Assembly (NCBI GenBank): GCA_958510875.1
Contig: OY294067.1
Coordinates: forward strand, 148,478,243-148,542,242
DNA: 64,000 nucleotides
Source: Endomychus coccineus
Taxonomy: Eukaryota > Arthropoda > Insecta > Coleoptera > Endomychidae
Reading direction: 5' to 3'
Position numbers and translations under genes: made by a program. Shown here piece by piece: positions 1 to 12,299 of this stretch; the stretch's first letter is position 1, and each line of letters opens with the position of its first letter. The notes beneath the pieces were generated by a model. It did not search any database. It saw only the letters and a program-made list of their open reading frames with translations, and was not told where the DNA came from.

Positions 1-245
1 CCACATTGACCTTTATCAGCATGTAGATATTGTCAACTATGAACTCCCATAGTCCAACTGATATATTCTTGGATATTTACATTAATATTGAGTTACTATA
101 TAAGCATGTAGAATATTGTAAACGGCAGTGTTGCTATATTCTTACTTGTGTGTAGATAAAAGCTAGTCTTTTTGTAACATCGACAAGTCCTATTGTTAAT
201 CATATTTCTGAATAAAATCAGGTTCAAGAGAAAAGAAACTTGATT
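1..245 (+). repeat. 5' LTR of element A (3' two thirds)
   Basis: Matches 7254-7497 with scattered substitutions and one single-base indel. It contains AATAAA near 211 and ends in ATT just before the primer binding site. The start of the LTR lies outside the window. Confidence 0.9.
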
Positions 246-262
246 GGCGTAGTCGGTAGGAT
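245..262 (+). other. Primer binding site, tRNA-Ser type
   Basis: TGGCGTAGTCGGTAGGAT is complementary to CCA plus the 3' end of an insect-type tRNA-Ser, with one mismatch from TGGCGCAGTCGGTAGGAT. The first T overlaps the last base of the LTR, as it does in the second errantivirus-like element at 58740. Confidence 0.75.
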
Positions 263-557
263 CCAGAGAGGCAGGAGAATATTTTTCTCCCGTTGGTTTC
301 AACCATTTATTCTGGAGAAGAAAAAAACTACATTCGGAATCAAGAAAGGCACTTCGAACAAGACTAATAATTCAAGTAAGTGTTGAGTTCCTTTCCGTTT
401 TTCCTCAAAGATAAAAGTGTATGAATTTCAAATTATTTATTGTCGCTAGTAATCTCTCTTAAAGGAAATCCTTGAGATATCATTTTCATTACAAAAAAAA
501 AAATTTATGACCCTTTTTGAAAACAATTTAGAGAATTTGTCTAACATTTAACAAAAA

Positions 558-1757
558 ATGAGGCTCAATAATCAAACAAATATAACACCAACTATCCAAG
601 CAGCAAAAGCTATTGCTGATTTTCTACCCACATTCTCTGGAAACTCTAGTCAAATAGAAAGTTTCATTAGGTGATGCGATAGATTCCACTCAAACTATGG
701 ACTAACTGATGATAATAATCTGAAAGATTTTACCTTCAATGTGATATGTTCTAAACTAAAAGATGATGTATTGAACTTTGTAATGTGTCGACCAGATTTG
801 ATAACCTGGCCCCTCATTCGCAATACTTAAAAAGAACATTACGGAGATAGAATAGATAGACAAACTCTGACACGCGACATCCTCCACATGACAAAATTCA
901 GAAATGAAAATATTATAGACTTTTTGGGAAGACTTAACCAAATGAAGTCACGTTTAGAAATAAAAATCAGTTCCGACAATACAGTACCTGAACCTCGGAA
1001 GTTACTGTTAATGGAACAAGCTGATGATAACGCTCTCGATGTTCTATTAGCAAATGTAGATGATAAATTAAGGCTTTTATCAGAAATCGGGAACACGCAA
1101 ACTTTAACACAGGCAAGTGATATTGTCATTAGACAATTCTATAATGAACAAAGAATCAACGCTTTGCAAATTGATAACAAATCAAAACGATACGAAATGA
1201 GAGATCTGCCCCAGAACCCATAACCTAGATCTATGGAAGATCACAGACAATACCCTGATAAGTACCATAATTCCAATCACTTATGTCAAAAACCTTCCAT
1301 TCCACGATATCAGCAAACAATGCATTCTTCACCATACAATAACTTTAATCAAAGAACACAACAAAATGTCCCTAGTCAACCTATAAATATTCAATCTATA
1401 CCAGTTCAACAACAGTTTCTTACGAATTCGCAAGTATTTGGAAAACCGAGAAACGTTTGGGATCCTAAAAATACTCCAAGATCTCACAATGAACCAGAAC
1501 CCATGTCTACAACGTTACGAAATCCTTCTACTTCACATAGGTATAGATATAACCATTTTCAAAATACAGCACAAAAACCCAATTTCGTATCAGAAGAATT
1601 AAACAACGCTGAAATGTGTGAATATTCAATATCAGATCAATATAACAATGACTTTGAGAATTATTACGAATCTTCTCATGATAGACATTATCATTCTGAA
1701 ATGCCCTACGAAGATTCATACCCTCATGACGATCTTCCACAGGATAATCAATATTGA
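558..1757 (+). pseudogene. gag: gag of element A
   Basis: Begins with an ATG at 558 in a plausible context after the leader. The frame runs through a capsid-like alpha-helical region (to about 1220), then a Gln/Asn/Pro-rich tail (1233-1757) with no CCHC knuckle that I can see; errantiviral Gags usually lack one. In-frame stops near 674, 828 and 1221 break it into pieces of 111 and 174 residues plus a short N-terminal part. Its job in a live element would be to form the capsid and package RNA. This copy cannot make a full Gag. Confidence 0.75.
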
Positions 1758-1819
1758 AAGGAGACATCTAATAATAATTTCGAACAAAACCCATCAACAC
1801 AAGATTTTCGATCAGACAA

Positions 1820-4800
1820 ATGCTCTCACGTAAACAGATAGATCTGAACAATATAATTTCAAATTCACTTCCATATATTGGAATCAATGAGCCACCAGTC
1901 AAGCTTTTAATAGATACGGGTTGCCACCCTTCAATACTTCGCCCATACATTGCTGAAAATTATTTCCCTGAGAATATTTTTGAATCTAACACACCTATAA
2001 TCACTTGTGCCGGCTCAAAACAAGCCCAATTCAAAGCAAAGATTTCAATTTTCCAAAACTACCAACCTATAAATAGACCACCAGAATCTGTCCTTTTTGA
2101 CTTCCATGATTACTTTGACGGAATCATCGATATTCGAGAACATTAAAACTCAACTTAGATCTCCAGAATGAAATACTCTATAATGATGAAATAACGATAC
2201 CATTGAAGTATAGAACATAATTTAATATTCAAAAGATTGAAATACCTCCCAACTCTTCTATACTTAAGCAAATCAGAACTAACCTTCCAAATCATGGAGT
2301 AATTATTCCCGAACTAAATACAAACAATGGTTCAGTGATAATTCCAGCTAGTTTAATACTAATAGAAAATGGATTAACTTACGTAAAATTTATTAACTCA
2401 ACATCGAGTACTCAAATATGCAAAGTAGATTCACAATTGTTCAAGCCTAACGCAACCCAATTTTCAGAAGGAAAATACGATTGTTATCTTACAGAACAAT
2501 TCATAAATGAAAATACCAAACATGATGGGACTATTCCTTTCAATGACTTACGTATAGTCTATCTGAATACAGAGGAAAAATTAGCATTGAAAAATGTAGT
2601 TAGGAGTTCAAGGATATCTTTCATTAACCCAAAAATAAGCTTACCTTTTCAAATAAAGTAAAACATGAAATGAAGACGACGGATGAAATCCCTGTACATA
2701 CAAAATCATGCAGATACCCTTACGTACATAAGCAAGAAGTACAAAAACAAATAATAAAATGATTGAAAATGAAATAATACAACCCTTGCATTCCCCTTGG
2801 AGCTCACCAATTTGGGAATTACCAAAAAAATAGAAGCAAGCGGTAAACAGAAATGGAGAATAGTAATTGATTATAGGAAGATTAATGAAGAAGCTATCAA
2901 TAATCGCTATCCTCTTCCCAATGTATCTGATATATCAGATAAACTAGGTCGTTGTCGATAATTCACCACCCTGGACCTCGCATCAGGTTTTCACAAAATC
3001 GAAATGCACCCAGATTCAATTGCTAAAACAGCTTTCGACGTCGAAAATGGTCACTATGAATACACCAGAATGCCATTTAACACACCAGCAACGTTTCAGC
3101 GAGTAATGGATGACGTACTAAAAGATTTACAACATAAAATATGCCTAGTACATATGGATGATATTATCATATTCTCTACATCTTTACAGAAACACATAAA
3201 TAATTTAAGACAGGTTTTCGGAAAACTCCAAGAAGCTGGTTTAAAAATCCAATTGGATAAATCAGAATTTCTTTGCAAAACTGTTGAATTTTTAGGTCAT
3301 GTTATCACTCAAGAAGGAATCAAACCTAACCCAAAGAAAATGATAGCAATTCAATAATTCCAGATACCTAAGACCGCGAAGGAAATAAAATCCTTCTTGG
3401 GACTAGTTGGATATTATAGAAAATTCATTAAGAATTTCGCAAAACTCACTAAGCCGTCAACGAACTCCCTAAAAAAAGGTGTACAAATTAAACATACTAA
3501 CGAGTTTATTGACAGTTTCGAAACATGTAAACAAATTTTGATGAACGATCCAATACTTCAATATCCTGATTTCGCAAAATCATTTAATTAATGTACAGAC
3601 GCCTCCAACTTTGTCATAGGAGCTGTACTCTCCCAAGGTTCTGTTGGAAAAGATCTCCCAATTGCATATGCTTCAAGGACACTGAAGCCTTCGGAAATAC
3701 ATTACAGTACTATATAAAAATAGTTACTTGCTATAGTATGGGCTGTTAAGTATTTTAGGCCTTACTTATTTTAGAACCAAATTTAATATACTTAGCGATC
3801 ATGAGCCGCTTAAATGGTTGTTCACTTCGAAGGAACCAAACTTAAAACTTGTTTGTTGGTGTTTGAAATTGGAGGAATATGACTATACGATAGACTACAA
3901 AAAAGGCAAATTAAATACCAATGCAGATGCCCTATCAAGAATAGAAATTCACCCTATAGAAGCTAATGCCGACGAAGACGCAACATCCATGATTGATAAC
4001 ATTGATTCAAACGAGTTCCTAGAGATGATAACAGAAGAAATTAACAAGATTATTGAACATGAATTCCCTAAAGACAACTCTGGAATCAATATTTCAAGTA
4101 ATTTAGCCATTAACCAATATAACTTAATCAATGATAAGAACGACAATGAGACAATACATACGAGTCACGATGATCCAATTTTGAAAATACTATTCACTGA
4201 AAAGGCCATCAACACATGTAAAAACCAAATAATCATATCATCACATAATTTAGATACAGTAAAAATGAAACATGAACGTATATTTGACCAAAACCGAAAA
4301 TTTTGGCGAATTCCAGAAAAATTAGACGTATCTCACTGGAAAGAACAGATAAAACAAATACGTCCTAAAGTCACATATTGCTTATTCTTCAAATCCTGAA
4401 ATATGAAAATTCCCTCAATAAATTTCATGAATGAAACTGTCAAATCCAATAGTTACAACCTTATCATTTCGAACAAAATGGTAACTGACATTACCAACGA
4501 GTCACAAAGAAAATCAAAATTAAATTTTATCATGAGACCAAAACTAGCCATCGCGGTATCAACGAAAACATTACAGCTTTACGGAATCATTTCTATTGGC
4601 TAGACATTGACAAAGACGTAACCAATTACATTAACTCCTGTGATATATGTCAGAAATCGAAATACGAAAGGCACCCCACAGCTTTGGTATTTAAACCAAC
4701 GCCTATCGGTGATAATCCTCTGGAGCACATTTATATAGATCCTTTTGAATATTCAGGCCAAACTTTCATCACCATTATCGATTACTTTTCAAAATTCGGA

Positions 4801-5278
4801 CAAGAATACGCAATTACATCACAAACAGCCATTGAGATAACAAATAAGCTAGTCCAATTCATCTGTCATTACGGAATTCCTGGCAAAATTACATGTGACA
4901 ATGGATCAGAATTTAAAAACCACATTATTCAAGATTTCTGTTCACTCCATCAAATTGAAATTCGCTATACAACCGCCTATAACCCGAATAGTAATAGTCT
5001 CATCGGAAGATTCCATTCCTCCATGATAGAAGCTCTACGTGTGCTTCGTGAAGTCAAACCAAAAATACCCATTACACAGCTCATCAACTACGCATTGTTG
5101 GCATATAATAATAGTACCCATTCTTCTACTGAATATACTCCATTTCAAATATAACGTGAACGTTAAGATTATAAAAATCCATTCGAAAAAAGTTAACACG
5201 AACGAATCACACAATATATTCAAGATCATTCAGAAAATTTGGAACTCCTTGCTGATCATATCTATGATAAGGTTATAA
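1820..5278 (+). pseudogene. pol: pol of element A: protease, RT, RNase H, integrase
   Basis: Protease with the catalytic motif LLIDTG lies near 1905. Reverse transcriptase runs from about 2800 to 3590, with the active-site box read as VHMDDI around 3150, so the Asp pair is intact. The RNase H region near 3595-3940 ends in the typical NADALSRIE. Integrase has a His/Cys zinc region ending SCDICQ near 4640 and core residues IDPF and CDNGSEF. The third catalytic position, where Glu is expected 36 residues after the second Asp, is Gly (LIGRFHSS near 4999). Several stops and frameshifts split the gene into pieces of about 60-190 residues. Pol would copy the RNA and insert the DNA; this copy is dead. 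Confidence 0.85.
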
Positions 5279-5482
5279 CCAAACAGAATCAGAGCGTTTC
5301 AACCGGAATCGACAACGTGAGATCAAAATAAACTCAGGGAAACCTCTTTTTTTAAACGTACGAAAAAATTGAAAACGCCGTTTTGATAAGTGATAATAAA
5401 ATTAAAATTAAGGATAGACTACACCATTTGAGCAAAATTGAACCTCAACGTTTCATTACAGATAACGTAGAAGGAAACAGAG

Positions 5483-7121
5483 ATGATAATCCCGATGATG
5501 ATTCTCCTCTTTCCTCCTGGGTTACATTCCTTAAAAATTCAAGAAATTGAAAATGTGGTACTACCCGTTCGAATTGGACAAGCAAAGATAATAACGTCCA
5601 AACACACTTTCCCATATCATATCAATGTTACACATCCTTTAGAATTAACCCATGGTATAATATTCCAATTAAAAGATATCAAATTGAAATTAAGAAAAAA
5701 ACAGAATCGTCTATCAATCTTAGTTACAAACAAAACAGATCAATCCATATACTTGAATAAAGATATTTTGGGCAAATTACAAACTCTCACCAGTCACTCG
5801 CGTAAACGCAGAGGTCTCATTAATGGCATTGGAAAAATATCTAATTGGTTATTCGGAACCTTGGATTCAGATGACAAAGAATACATAGAAGATTATCTAA
5901 CAAAGTTGAATCAAAATGAAAATAAACTACAATCCGACACATTTAAAATAACAAACTATACTGAAGGAAATATCCAAAGTATATACAAAATCTTTTGATT
6001 CGCTTTCTGAGAATCAAAAAATTCTACAAATGCAAATAAACTACCTCACTACAGAAGTTAACAAATCGATAAATCTAGAACAAGTATTCTCATTCACAAT
6101 TATTATCGACAATTTATTACTCCAGTTGCACTCGATCCAAAATCTCGTGAATAATATGGAAACAGCATTATCTTTCGCTTAATTAAATATATTGCATAGT
6201 TTCATAATAGATTCAATGAAATTGAAGATAATTATTTCTAAACTAAATCAAATGTATGAAATTAGACAAGTACCCTCTTTACAAAACCTAATAAACTATT
6301 ACAATCTCTTTTCCACACAAGTAGTAATAAGCAATAATTTGATATTATTTGAAATACATACACCAATTATTACTGAAACATATACCTATTTTAGAATATA
6401 CCCTGTTCCCATAAATAATATCACTGTCCTACCCGAACAACCTTTCCTATTACTCAACAATAAGGAATATTGGACCACAATGGAGTGATGTCCCGAAACT
6501 GAGAATTATCATTACTGTCAACAATATCAAGTCTTTAAAACTCAACCATGCCTTACTGAGATTATCAGAAAATACTTGTCATGGTATCAAAATTAACGTA
6601 ACAGAAACTAATCTGCAACAAGTTAACTCCCACCAAGTACTAATAGTTCCAGTGCAAACAGTAACTCTCCAAGCAAACTGCGAAACTAGTGAGATTTTTT
6701 TTCGAATAAACCATCCATCTGTGATCACTCTGCAAAATTGTAGTAATGAGATAAATGGAAGAATCTTTCGTTCTGAGAATACCCTCTACGAAGAATTGGT
6801 GTTTGTACTAGCAAAATTGGATATTTCCATTGATCCTGCGGATCAACAACATTGAATAATCTGAATGATAAAAATTCAAGACATATTCAAGATATCACCA
6901 ACAGCCTACATGCATCCAATCTTCACGTAACCCATAAGCGACATACGTGGACCAATACCATTTTCATCATTTGTATTATTCAGGGTAGCTGTATTCTTGT
7001 AATATATAATGAAATTATCCTTCCCAGATTGAAAATGAAGAGGTATCACGAAAAAATTGAAATGAAATCTCAAAATAAAGACCCTTTATTTTGCGAACTT
7101 GGTGAGGGAGAAATTATGTAG
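5483..7121 (+). pseudogene. env: env-like gene of element A
   Basis: The position after integrase, a hydrophobic start that could be a signal peptide (residues 1-17 of the first piece), an RKRR cleavage-type site at about 5803 followed by GLINGIG, and a hydrophobic segment near 6955-7010 shortly before the C-terminus all fit an errantiviral envelope glycoprotein. Frameshifts and stops divide it into pieces at 5483-5998, 6192-6488, 6652-6855 and 6852-7121. The last stop codon lies 10 bases inside the 3' LTR, so env and LTR overlap slightly. It is old and disrupted; no function is expected. Confidence 0.75.
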
Positions 7122-7497
7122 CCACCTTCCTCATGTTATCTACATTGACCTTTATCGGCATGTATACATTGTAACTATGTATTCCAATAATCTAATTGAT
7201 ATACTCTTAAACTATTTACACTATTAACTGATTGAGCGTCTTCTTCTCAATATCTACATTGACCTTTATCAGCATGTAGATATTGTCAACTATGAACTCC
7301 TATAGTCCAACTGATATACTTCTAGACATTTACATTAATATTAAGTTACTATATGAGCATGTAGAATATTGTAAACGGCAGTGTTGTTATATTCTTACTT
7401 GCGTGTAGATGAAAGCTAGTCTTTTGTAACATCGACAAGTCCTATTGTTAATTATATTTCTGAATAAAATCAAGTTCGAGCGGAAAGATACTTAATT
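7112..7497 (+). repeat. 3' LTR of element A, with internal duplication
   Basis: Starts AATTATGTAG directly after a purine tract (GGTGAGGGAGA, 7101-7111) and ends CTTAATT. The start resembles that of the LTR at 58973 (AATTATATAG). A stretch of about 114 bases (7139-7252) is imperfectly repeated from 7253 onward, so this LTR carries a tandem duplication in its U3-like part. AATAAA lies near 7463. Confidence 0.85.
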
Positions 7498-8603
7498 ACT
7501 CCACCATAGTTTTAGCGTGGATTGCTTCGGAGCCTGCTAGTTTGAAGACTTTTGTTTCCAATAGAACAGCTCAAATTCGGGGTATATGTGAACCGTGTCA
7601 ATGGCATCATGTTCCCACAGAATCCAATCCAGCAGATATTATTTCATGAGGTTGTGATCCAGACGAAATCGAAGACTTAACCATGTGGTTTGAAGGGCCG
7701 CCTTGGTTGTCTATGAACAATAAATACTGGCCTAAGTTGTGTAGTGAGTTAGAGTCAAGTGGAATTCCCAAAACTAGACCTACTGTCGTTATGATTACAT
7801 CAATTCCTAATGACGATTTGATAGAACGTTTTTCTTCCATTACAAGATTATGGCGTATAATAGCCTTATTGGTACGATCTACTACGAATTGTAAATTGTG
7901 CATTACCAATAGAGTAACTGACGATATTACTGTTGATGAGATAGAAGATAGTAAGAGACAGATTGTGAAACTGGCAGAGTCATGTGTATTTAGTGACAAT
8001 TAAATTCTCTGAAACGATTCAAACCGTTATCAAGGCGTAGCAAGCTGATATCATTATCCCCATTTCTCGATAAAGATGAAATAATACGGGTAAGTGGTAG
8101 ATTCTCGGTTGACCTTCAATAACAAACATTCCATAATTATTCCATCGAAGCATAATATTATTATATTAAATTCTAGACCCCTATTTCCCCTCACAGAGGA
8201 TCCCAACGATTTGGAAGTATCAACGCCCGGTCACTTGTTAATTTACAGTCCGCTAATAGCTGTACCGGAGGTACCAGTATCTGACAACCGACATATACAT
8301 GCAGCAATTTTTCGACACATGAAATTGTTAATTCAGCAGTTTTGGGACCGTTGGTCAAAGGACTATTTACACACGTTACAGCAGAGAACCAAGTGGTACA
8401 AAGAAATGCATGATCTTCCACTAGGTTCGCCAGTCGTCTTGCATGAAGATAATGTAACACCGATGAATTGGGAAATGGCAAGAATCGTGACAGTGCATCC
8501 TGGGAAGGACAATATTGTTCGAGTGGTATCTGTTGAGAGTCGCGCTGGTGTCGTTAAGCGTGCAGACAATAAAATTAGTTTGTTACCAATAGAAACTATG
8601 TGA
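7498..8603 (+). pseudogene. pol: BEL/Pao pol fragment 1 (RNase H/integrase), core deleted
   Basis: Translation from 7498 gives BEL/Pao pol sequence, including WFEGPPWLS near 7683 and RLWRIIALLVR near 7850. The frame then reaches the zinc-binding start of integrase (KHSIIIPSKH near 8130). It jumps at about 8170 to the far end of integrase (RPLFPLTEDPNDLEV) and continues to the basic C-terminal domain ending near 8603. The catalytic core between them is missing, so this copy carries an internal deletion. There is also a stop near 7648. The upstream part was separated by insertion of element A. The sequence after 8603 probably holds the BEL 3' end, but I cannot place its LTR. Confidence 0.8.
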
Positions 8604-10150
8604 TTGACCATTGTAACCCAGTTATGTACTCTTGAAGTCAAGTTCATCATTTATTTTTTTGTATTTTTGAAAGCCAGATCTTTCAAGGTCCGCAGTTATG
8701 TTGAATCGATAGTTTATTTATGATGTTCTGTGAACTTACATTTATATTTATCGCTGGGGTCCACGCTGAGTGTTCGATGCGGAGGAAGCTAGTATGTTTT
8801 TTGTTTTTAATTGTTATTTTTAAGAAACGAATGATTGTTTATGATGTTTTATAGTCCAAATTTTTGTTGCTGTATTTTTAATCAACTTATAACATTTTGA
8901 GTGGCATTTCGCTAAACGAATTTACGATCTCAAGAAATAGCAGTGCTGTCTAACATATAGAGAGAAAAATCCGTTGAAACTAAATCATAGAAGAATATAG
9001 TTCTCATTGAAAAAAAAACTTTGGGCCATAACTCGGAATTACACAATCCCCTGGATTATACAGAAAAAAGTGCCTCAAGAATGTAGAAGTTATTTTCTCC
9101 TAGCTTTATGAACAACCACGGAAATCACATATGTCCAAAAGTCGAAAAATCGAATTTCTGTCCATAACTCGAAAACAAAAGACTACAGGAAATTTCTGTT
9201 TCCGCCAGTGATTTTGTTTGAAGAAAAACGAGATCCAGAATGTGAGATCCATTTTTTTGTATCGAGTTACCCTATACAAACATCAAAATTTACCCACCCT
9301 GTACGCTATGGTGATTTCTCCAAACCCAATTGTATTTACCTCCCATTGTCATTGTTTCTATCTCCCTCAATTCATGTACTGCTCAGAATGAAATGTCTGG
9401 ATATGCAGTAGGTAAAAAATGGACTTGTAGTCTGACGTTTCAGTACGAAATGTTTTCGCCCAATAAGCTCCAAAAATCTCTACGGAAAGCAGGTGAAAGC
9501 CTGTATTGTGTCTATGAACAGAAACTTTTGCCTGATATCTATTTGTTTTGTCCTGAGTATTCTTATTGTCTTCGCTCTGTGCAAAATATCCACGTCCTGT
9601 GGTCTGAATACCCCTCTATTCTGTACTTCTATACCTTTATCCTTTCTATTGTATTTTTCTATAATTTATGTATAGGTGTGTATGCATCATTCATATTACT
9701 TTCATGTTCTTGTGATTGACTCGAAAGAATATAAAAACATAAAAACATCATATGAGATAAGCTCACTATCCCCAAATCATTAGAAACTGTCTTCATGAGT
9801 ATGAAATTCCTTTTGTCAAGCTCCCGAGAGCTTTTTTGGGATATACCATCTCTATTTCTACCTTAGATCTCTTGGCTATACTGGAATATTCTAAATTGTA
9901 TATATGGTGATATGGTAAAAATAAGTGATTATTATTATTATAATTAATTGAAACATAGAAGAAAAATGAATGGCAATTTTATATAACTCGGTAAGTTATA
10001 CAGAACAAATAGGTTGTTATATTTGTAAAGTTAAAGTTTCTACTCCACATATACTCTATTCACCCGTAACTTGTTTATTGTAAGCACATCACTTTTAACT
10101 TAAAACTCACGGTCTATTGTCACTGACAGACTTCTATGTTGCTTGCATAG
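8604..10150. other. No gene seen; probable BEL 3' region, then unassigned
   Basis: 8604-8800 is probably BEL 3' UTR, with a purine-rich stretch at 8778-8792 (GATGCGGAGGAAGC) that could be a polypurine tract. The rest is AT-rich. 9000-9310 has the phrasing of an insect transposon end (repeated TAACTCG and a final CACCCTGTACG near 9295), but I cannot delimit it. Short open frames at 9208-9719 show no recognisable domain. Confidence 0.4.
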
Positions 10151-10158
10151 GTTCTACT

Positions 10159-11191
10159 CACGGTCGTACATACAGGTCTGGAAACTCTATTGCTGACATG
10201 AGTCTCTTACGCGCCGCCAAACCCGTAGTCCCTCGCTCAGCCACAAGCTAGCGCTTGGATCACGCAGTGGTTAAACGATTTCTTTCCGGAATCGTAAGCA
10301 GTGTTACTGAGTATTCTGATTTGAGGAGGAATATAACTGTTACTCTTGTCAAAATGTATTACTCACCTTAAAAATAACTTCCCCTTTTTCACACACATAA
10401 AAGACCTCGTTAAAACACATTCTTTCCGGAATATATACTTATTATCTAAGGCTTTTTTTGGTAGTAATTTAAAAAGGAAATGTATGAAAATAATCGATCG
10501 CATATAAACATTTTTTTAATTAAATTAGGATTACAATCAAAATACATGTATACTAGTTTAGTCTGTGGTCTTTCATTATGTTTACAATCAAAATAATTGT
10601 TTGCCAGTTTAGTATGTTGTCTTTCATTATGTTTACAATATACACATTATACACTAAAACCTCCGGTACTGTACACTCGACGGGTCCGGAAACCTCGGCT
10701 ATGTTGACACTGCCAATTTTTCTCGTAACGCAATATTTACTATTCTGATTTGAGAGGGGAATATAACTGTTACTCTTGTCAAACTCACCTTAAAAATAAC
10801 TCCATAAAAGACCTCGTTAAAACGATTTCTATCCGGAATCGCAAGCATCCACTTTTTCCGCATTCCCGCACCTTTCGACACTTTAAAAACAGAAGTTTCT
10901 TGCTTTACACTTTTCTACCCCGTTTTGCGTTTCGTTACAATGCACGATTTCGTAATTTGTTTCTAAAAACGCAGGTATTCCTTGTTTACTACTACGATCG
11001 TGGTGTTTACAAGTCAACTGACAGTTGTCACAGAATACTCTTCATAGAGATCAAGATGATTCTCTTACGTGACGCCTTTTATGATACTCTTACGTGACGT
11101 CTTTTGTTACTACGCGACAGTCGACGCTTAGCGGACTCACTTCTCACATAGGAAACAGCCCCGAGTTTCCAGACCTGTATGTACAACCGTG
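10159..11191. mobile_element. Non-autonomous hAT-like element, 1033 bp
   Basis: The left end CACGGTCGTACATACAGGTC and its continuation are repeated in inverted form at the right end (about 29 bases, one mismatch). The flanks are GTTCTACT (10151-10158) and GTTCTAAT (11192-11199), an 8-bp duplication with one difference. The 8-bp length and CA start fit hAT. Inside, a stretch starting TATTCTGATTTGAG at 10312 recurs at 10741, followed in both cases by the same landmarks (CACCTTAAAAATAACT, AAAGACCTCGTTAAAAC). No transposase can be read, so it would have needed one supplied by another element. Confidence 0.75.
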
Positions 11192-11379
11192 GTTCTAATT
11201 GTACTGAAATACTCGAATTCCTGATTGAAACTAAGCTCATGAGCTTACACATGATTGTATTTTTTCAGAATGAGCTCTAAATGTCTAGTACCTTCGAGAT
11301 TGATGGTTCTCGAACTTTCTCATCTCACTTGCATTCACAGAGTATTATATTTTTCTGGAGTCACCAGTGGCTTTCTGTG

Positions 11380-11760
11380 AATAAGATTATTTGTATGAGG
11401 GCGAGTTAGTGAAAATTCACAAATTCAAAGTAGCGGCTAAGATGACTTTTGAGTTCCGAGTTTTCAGTCAAAATTGAAAAATTCAAGATGGCGGACGAGT
11501 TTTGTGATTATGGTCAGATTTTACTCAAAATAGGTGTATGAAGGTTTTCGAGGTGAAAGAAAATTATTTTCCAGTCAAAATATATTCAAGATGGTGATTA
11601 TGGTCCGGTCTTTTCAAAGTTGATATTTGGGGATTTTTGGGATCAGAGATCAGTTGATGATTTAACAGTCAAAATACTGGAATTCAATATGGAGGCTAAA
11701 ATGTCGAAAGAGTTTTGTGATTGTGATCCGATTTTACTCAAAATTGGTATATGGGATTAT
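11380..11760. repeat. Degenerate direct repeat with GATGGCGG-type phrases
   Basis: Phrases such as GAGTTTTGTGATTATGGTC / GAGTTTTGTGATTGTGATC and TTTTACTCAAAATAGGTGTATG / TTTTACTCAAAATTGGTATATG recur at about 11499-11545 and 11709-11755, about 205 bases apart. No coding sense was found from 11200 to 12300. Confidence 0.55.
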
Positions 11761-12299
11761 AGGGGTTGGAGATCATGATTTTTTCCTCTCAAGTACACTT
11801 CGGAATAAAACTTATCTAAATTTTATTTTATTTTCTCGATACGTCTTCTCTTTCAACAATCATATACATTTGATTCGTGGGATTGTCCGAAAGCTAGTTT
11901 GCTAACAAAAGTGGGGGAAGTTACGAGATCAATTGATCACAGCTAATTCACTGAAGGACTGGTTCTAATACATTCATCAGTCTGAAATATTCTTTCAACT
12001 TGATTCTAAGAACACATGGAAGATATCTCTAGTTACTCACGTTCTTGAAAAGGGAGATCCTACAGACACCACAATTGAAAACTTCATATATCCGCGAACA
12101 GATCACTCAATGTATCCAATGCAACAAGGATTCATGAAAAGGAATTCGATGTTAACGAGTCTGGCTTGCTACTCTCTATGCAGAATTTCAAAATGCATTT
12201 GAACTAGTTCACACATTTATATTTTTCTCGGTAGACTGTTAGCAATCCGTTGCCTTTCCGAACTTCCTTCTGATGCTTCTTCAACGATATTTGTTGAGG

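Larger units (their letters stand above)
1..7497 (+). mobile_element. Errantivirus-like (Ty3/Gypsy) LTR retroelement A, degenerate
   Basis: An LTR element in the order LTR, tRNA-Ser-type primer site, gag, pol (protease, RT, RNase H, integrase), env, purine tract, LTR. The window opens inside the 5' LTR. The third gene has an Arg-rich cleavage site followed by a hydrophobic stretch, which marks the env-bearing insect errantivirus branch of Ty3/Gypsy. Both LTR copies can be aligned over about 245 bases with roughly 20 differences, so the insertion is old. Every gene has stops or frameshifts. On the right, BEL/Pao coding sequence resumes exactly after the LTR, so this element landed inside a BEL/Pao copy whose upstream part lies outside the window. 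Confidence 0.9.

Noticed and set aside
9208..9719. Small secreted or membrane protein gene (hydrophobic open frames)
   Set aside because: Overlapping frames with no start context, splice logic or recognised domain, in AT-rich DNA where such frames are expected by chance.
10750..11097. 115-codon open frame inside the hAT-like element
   Set aside because: No transposase motif, and it overlaps the internally duplicated block. Probably chance.
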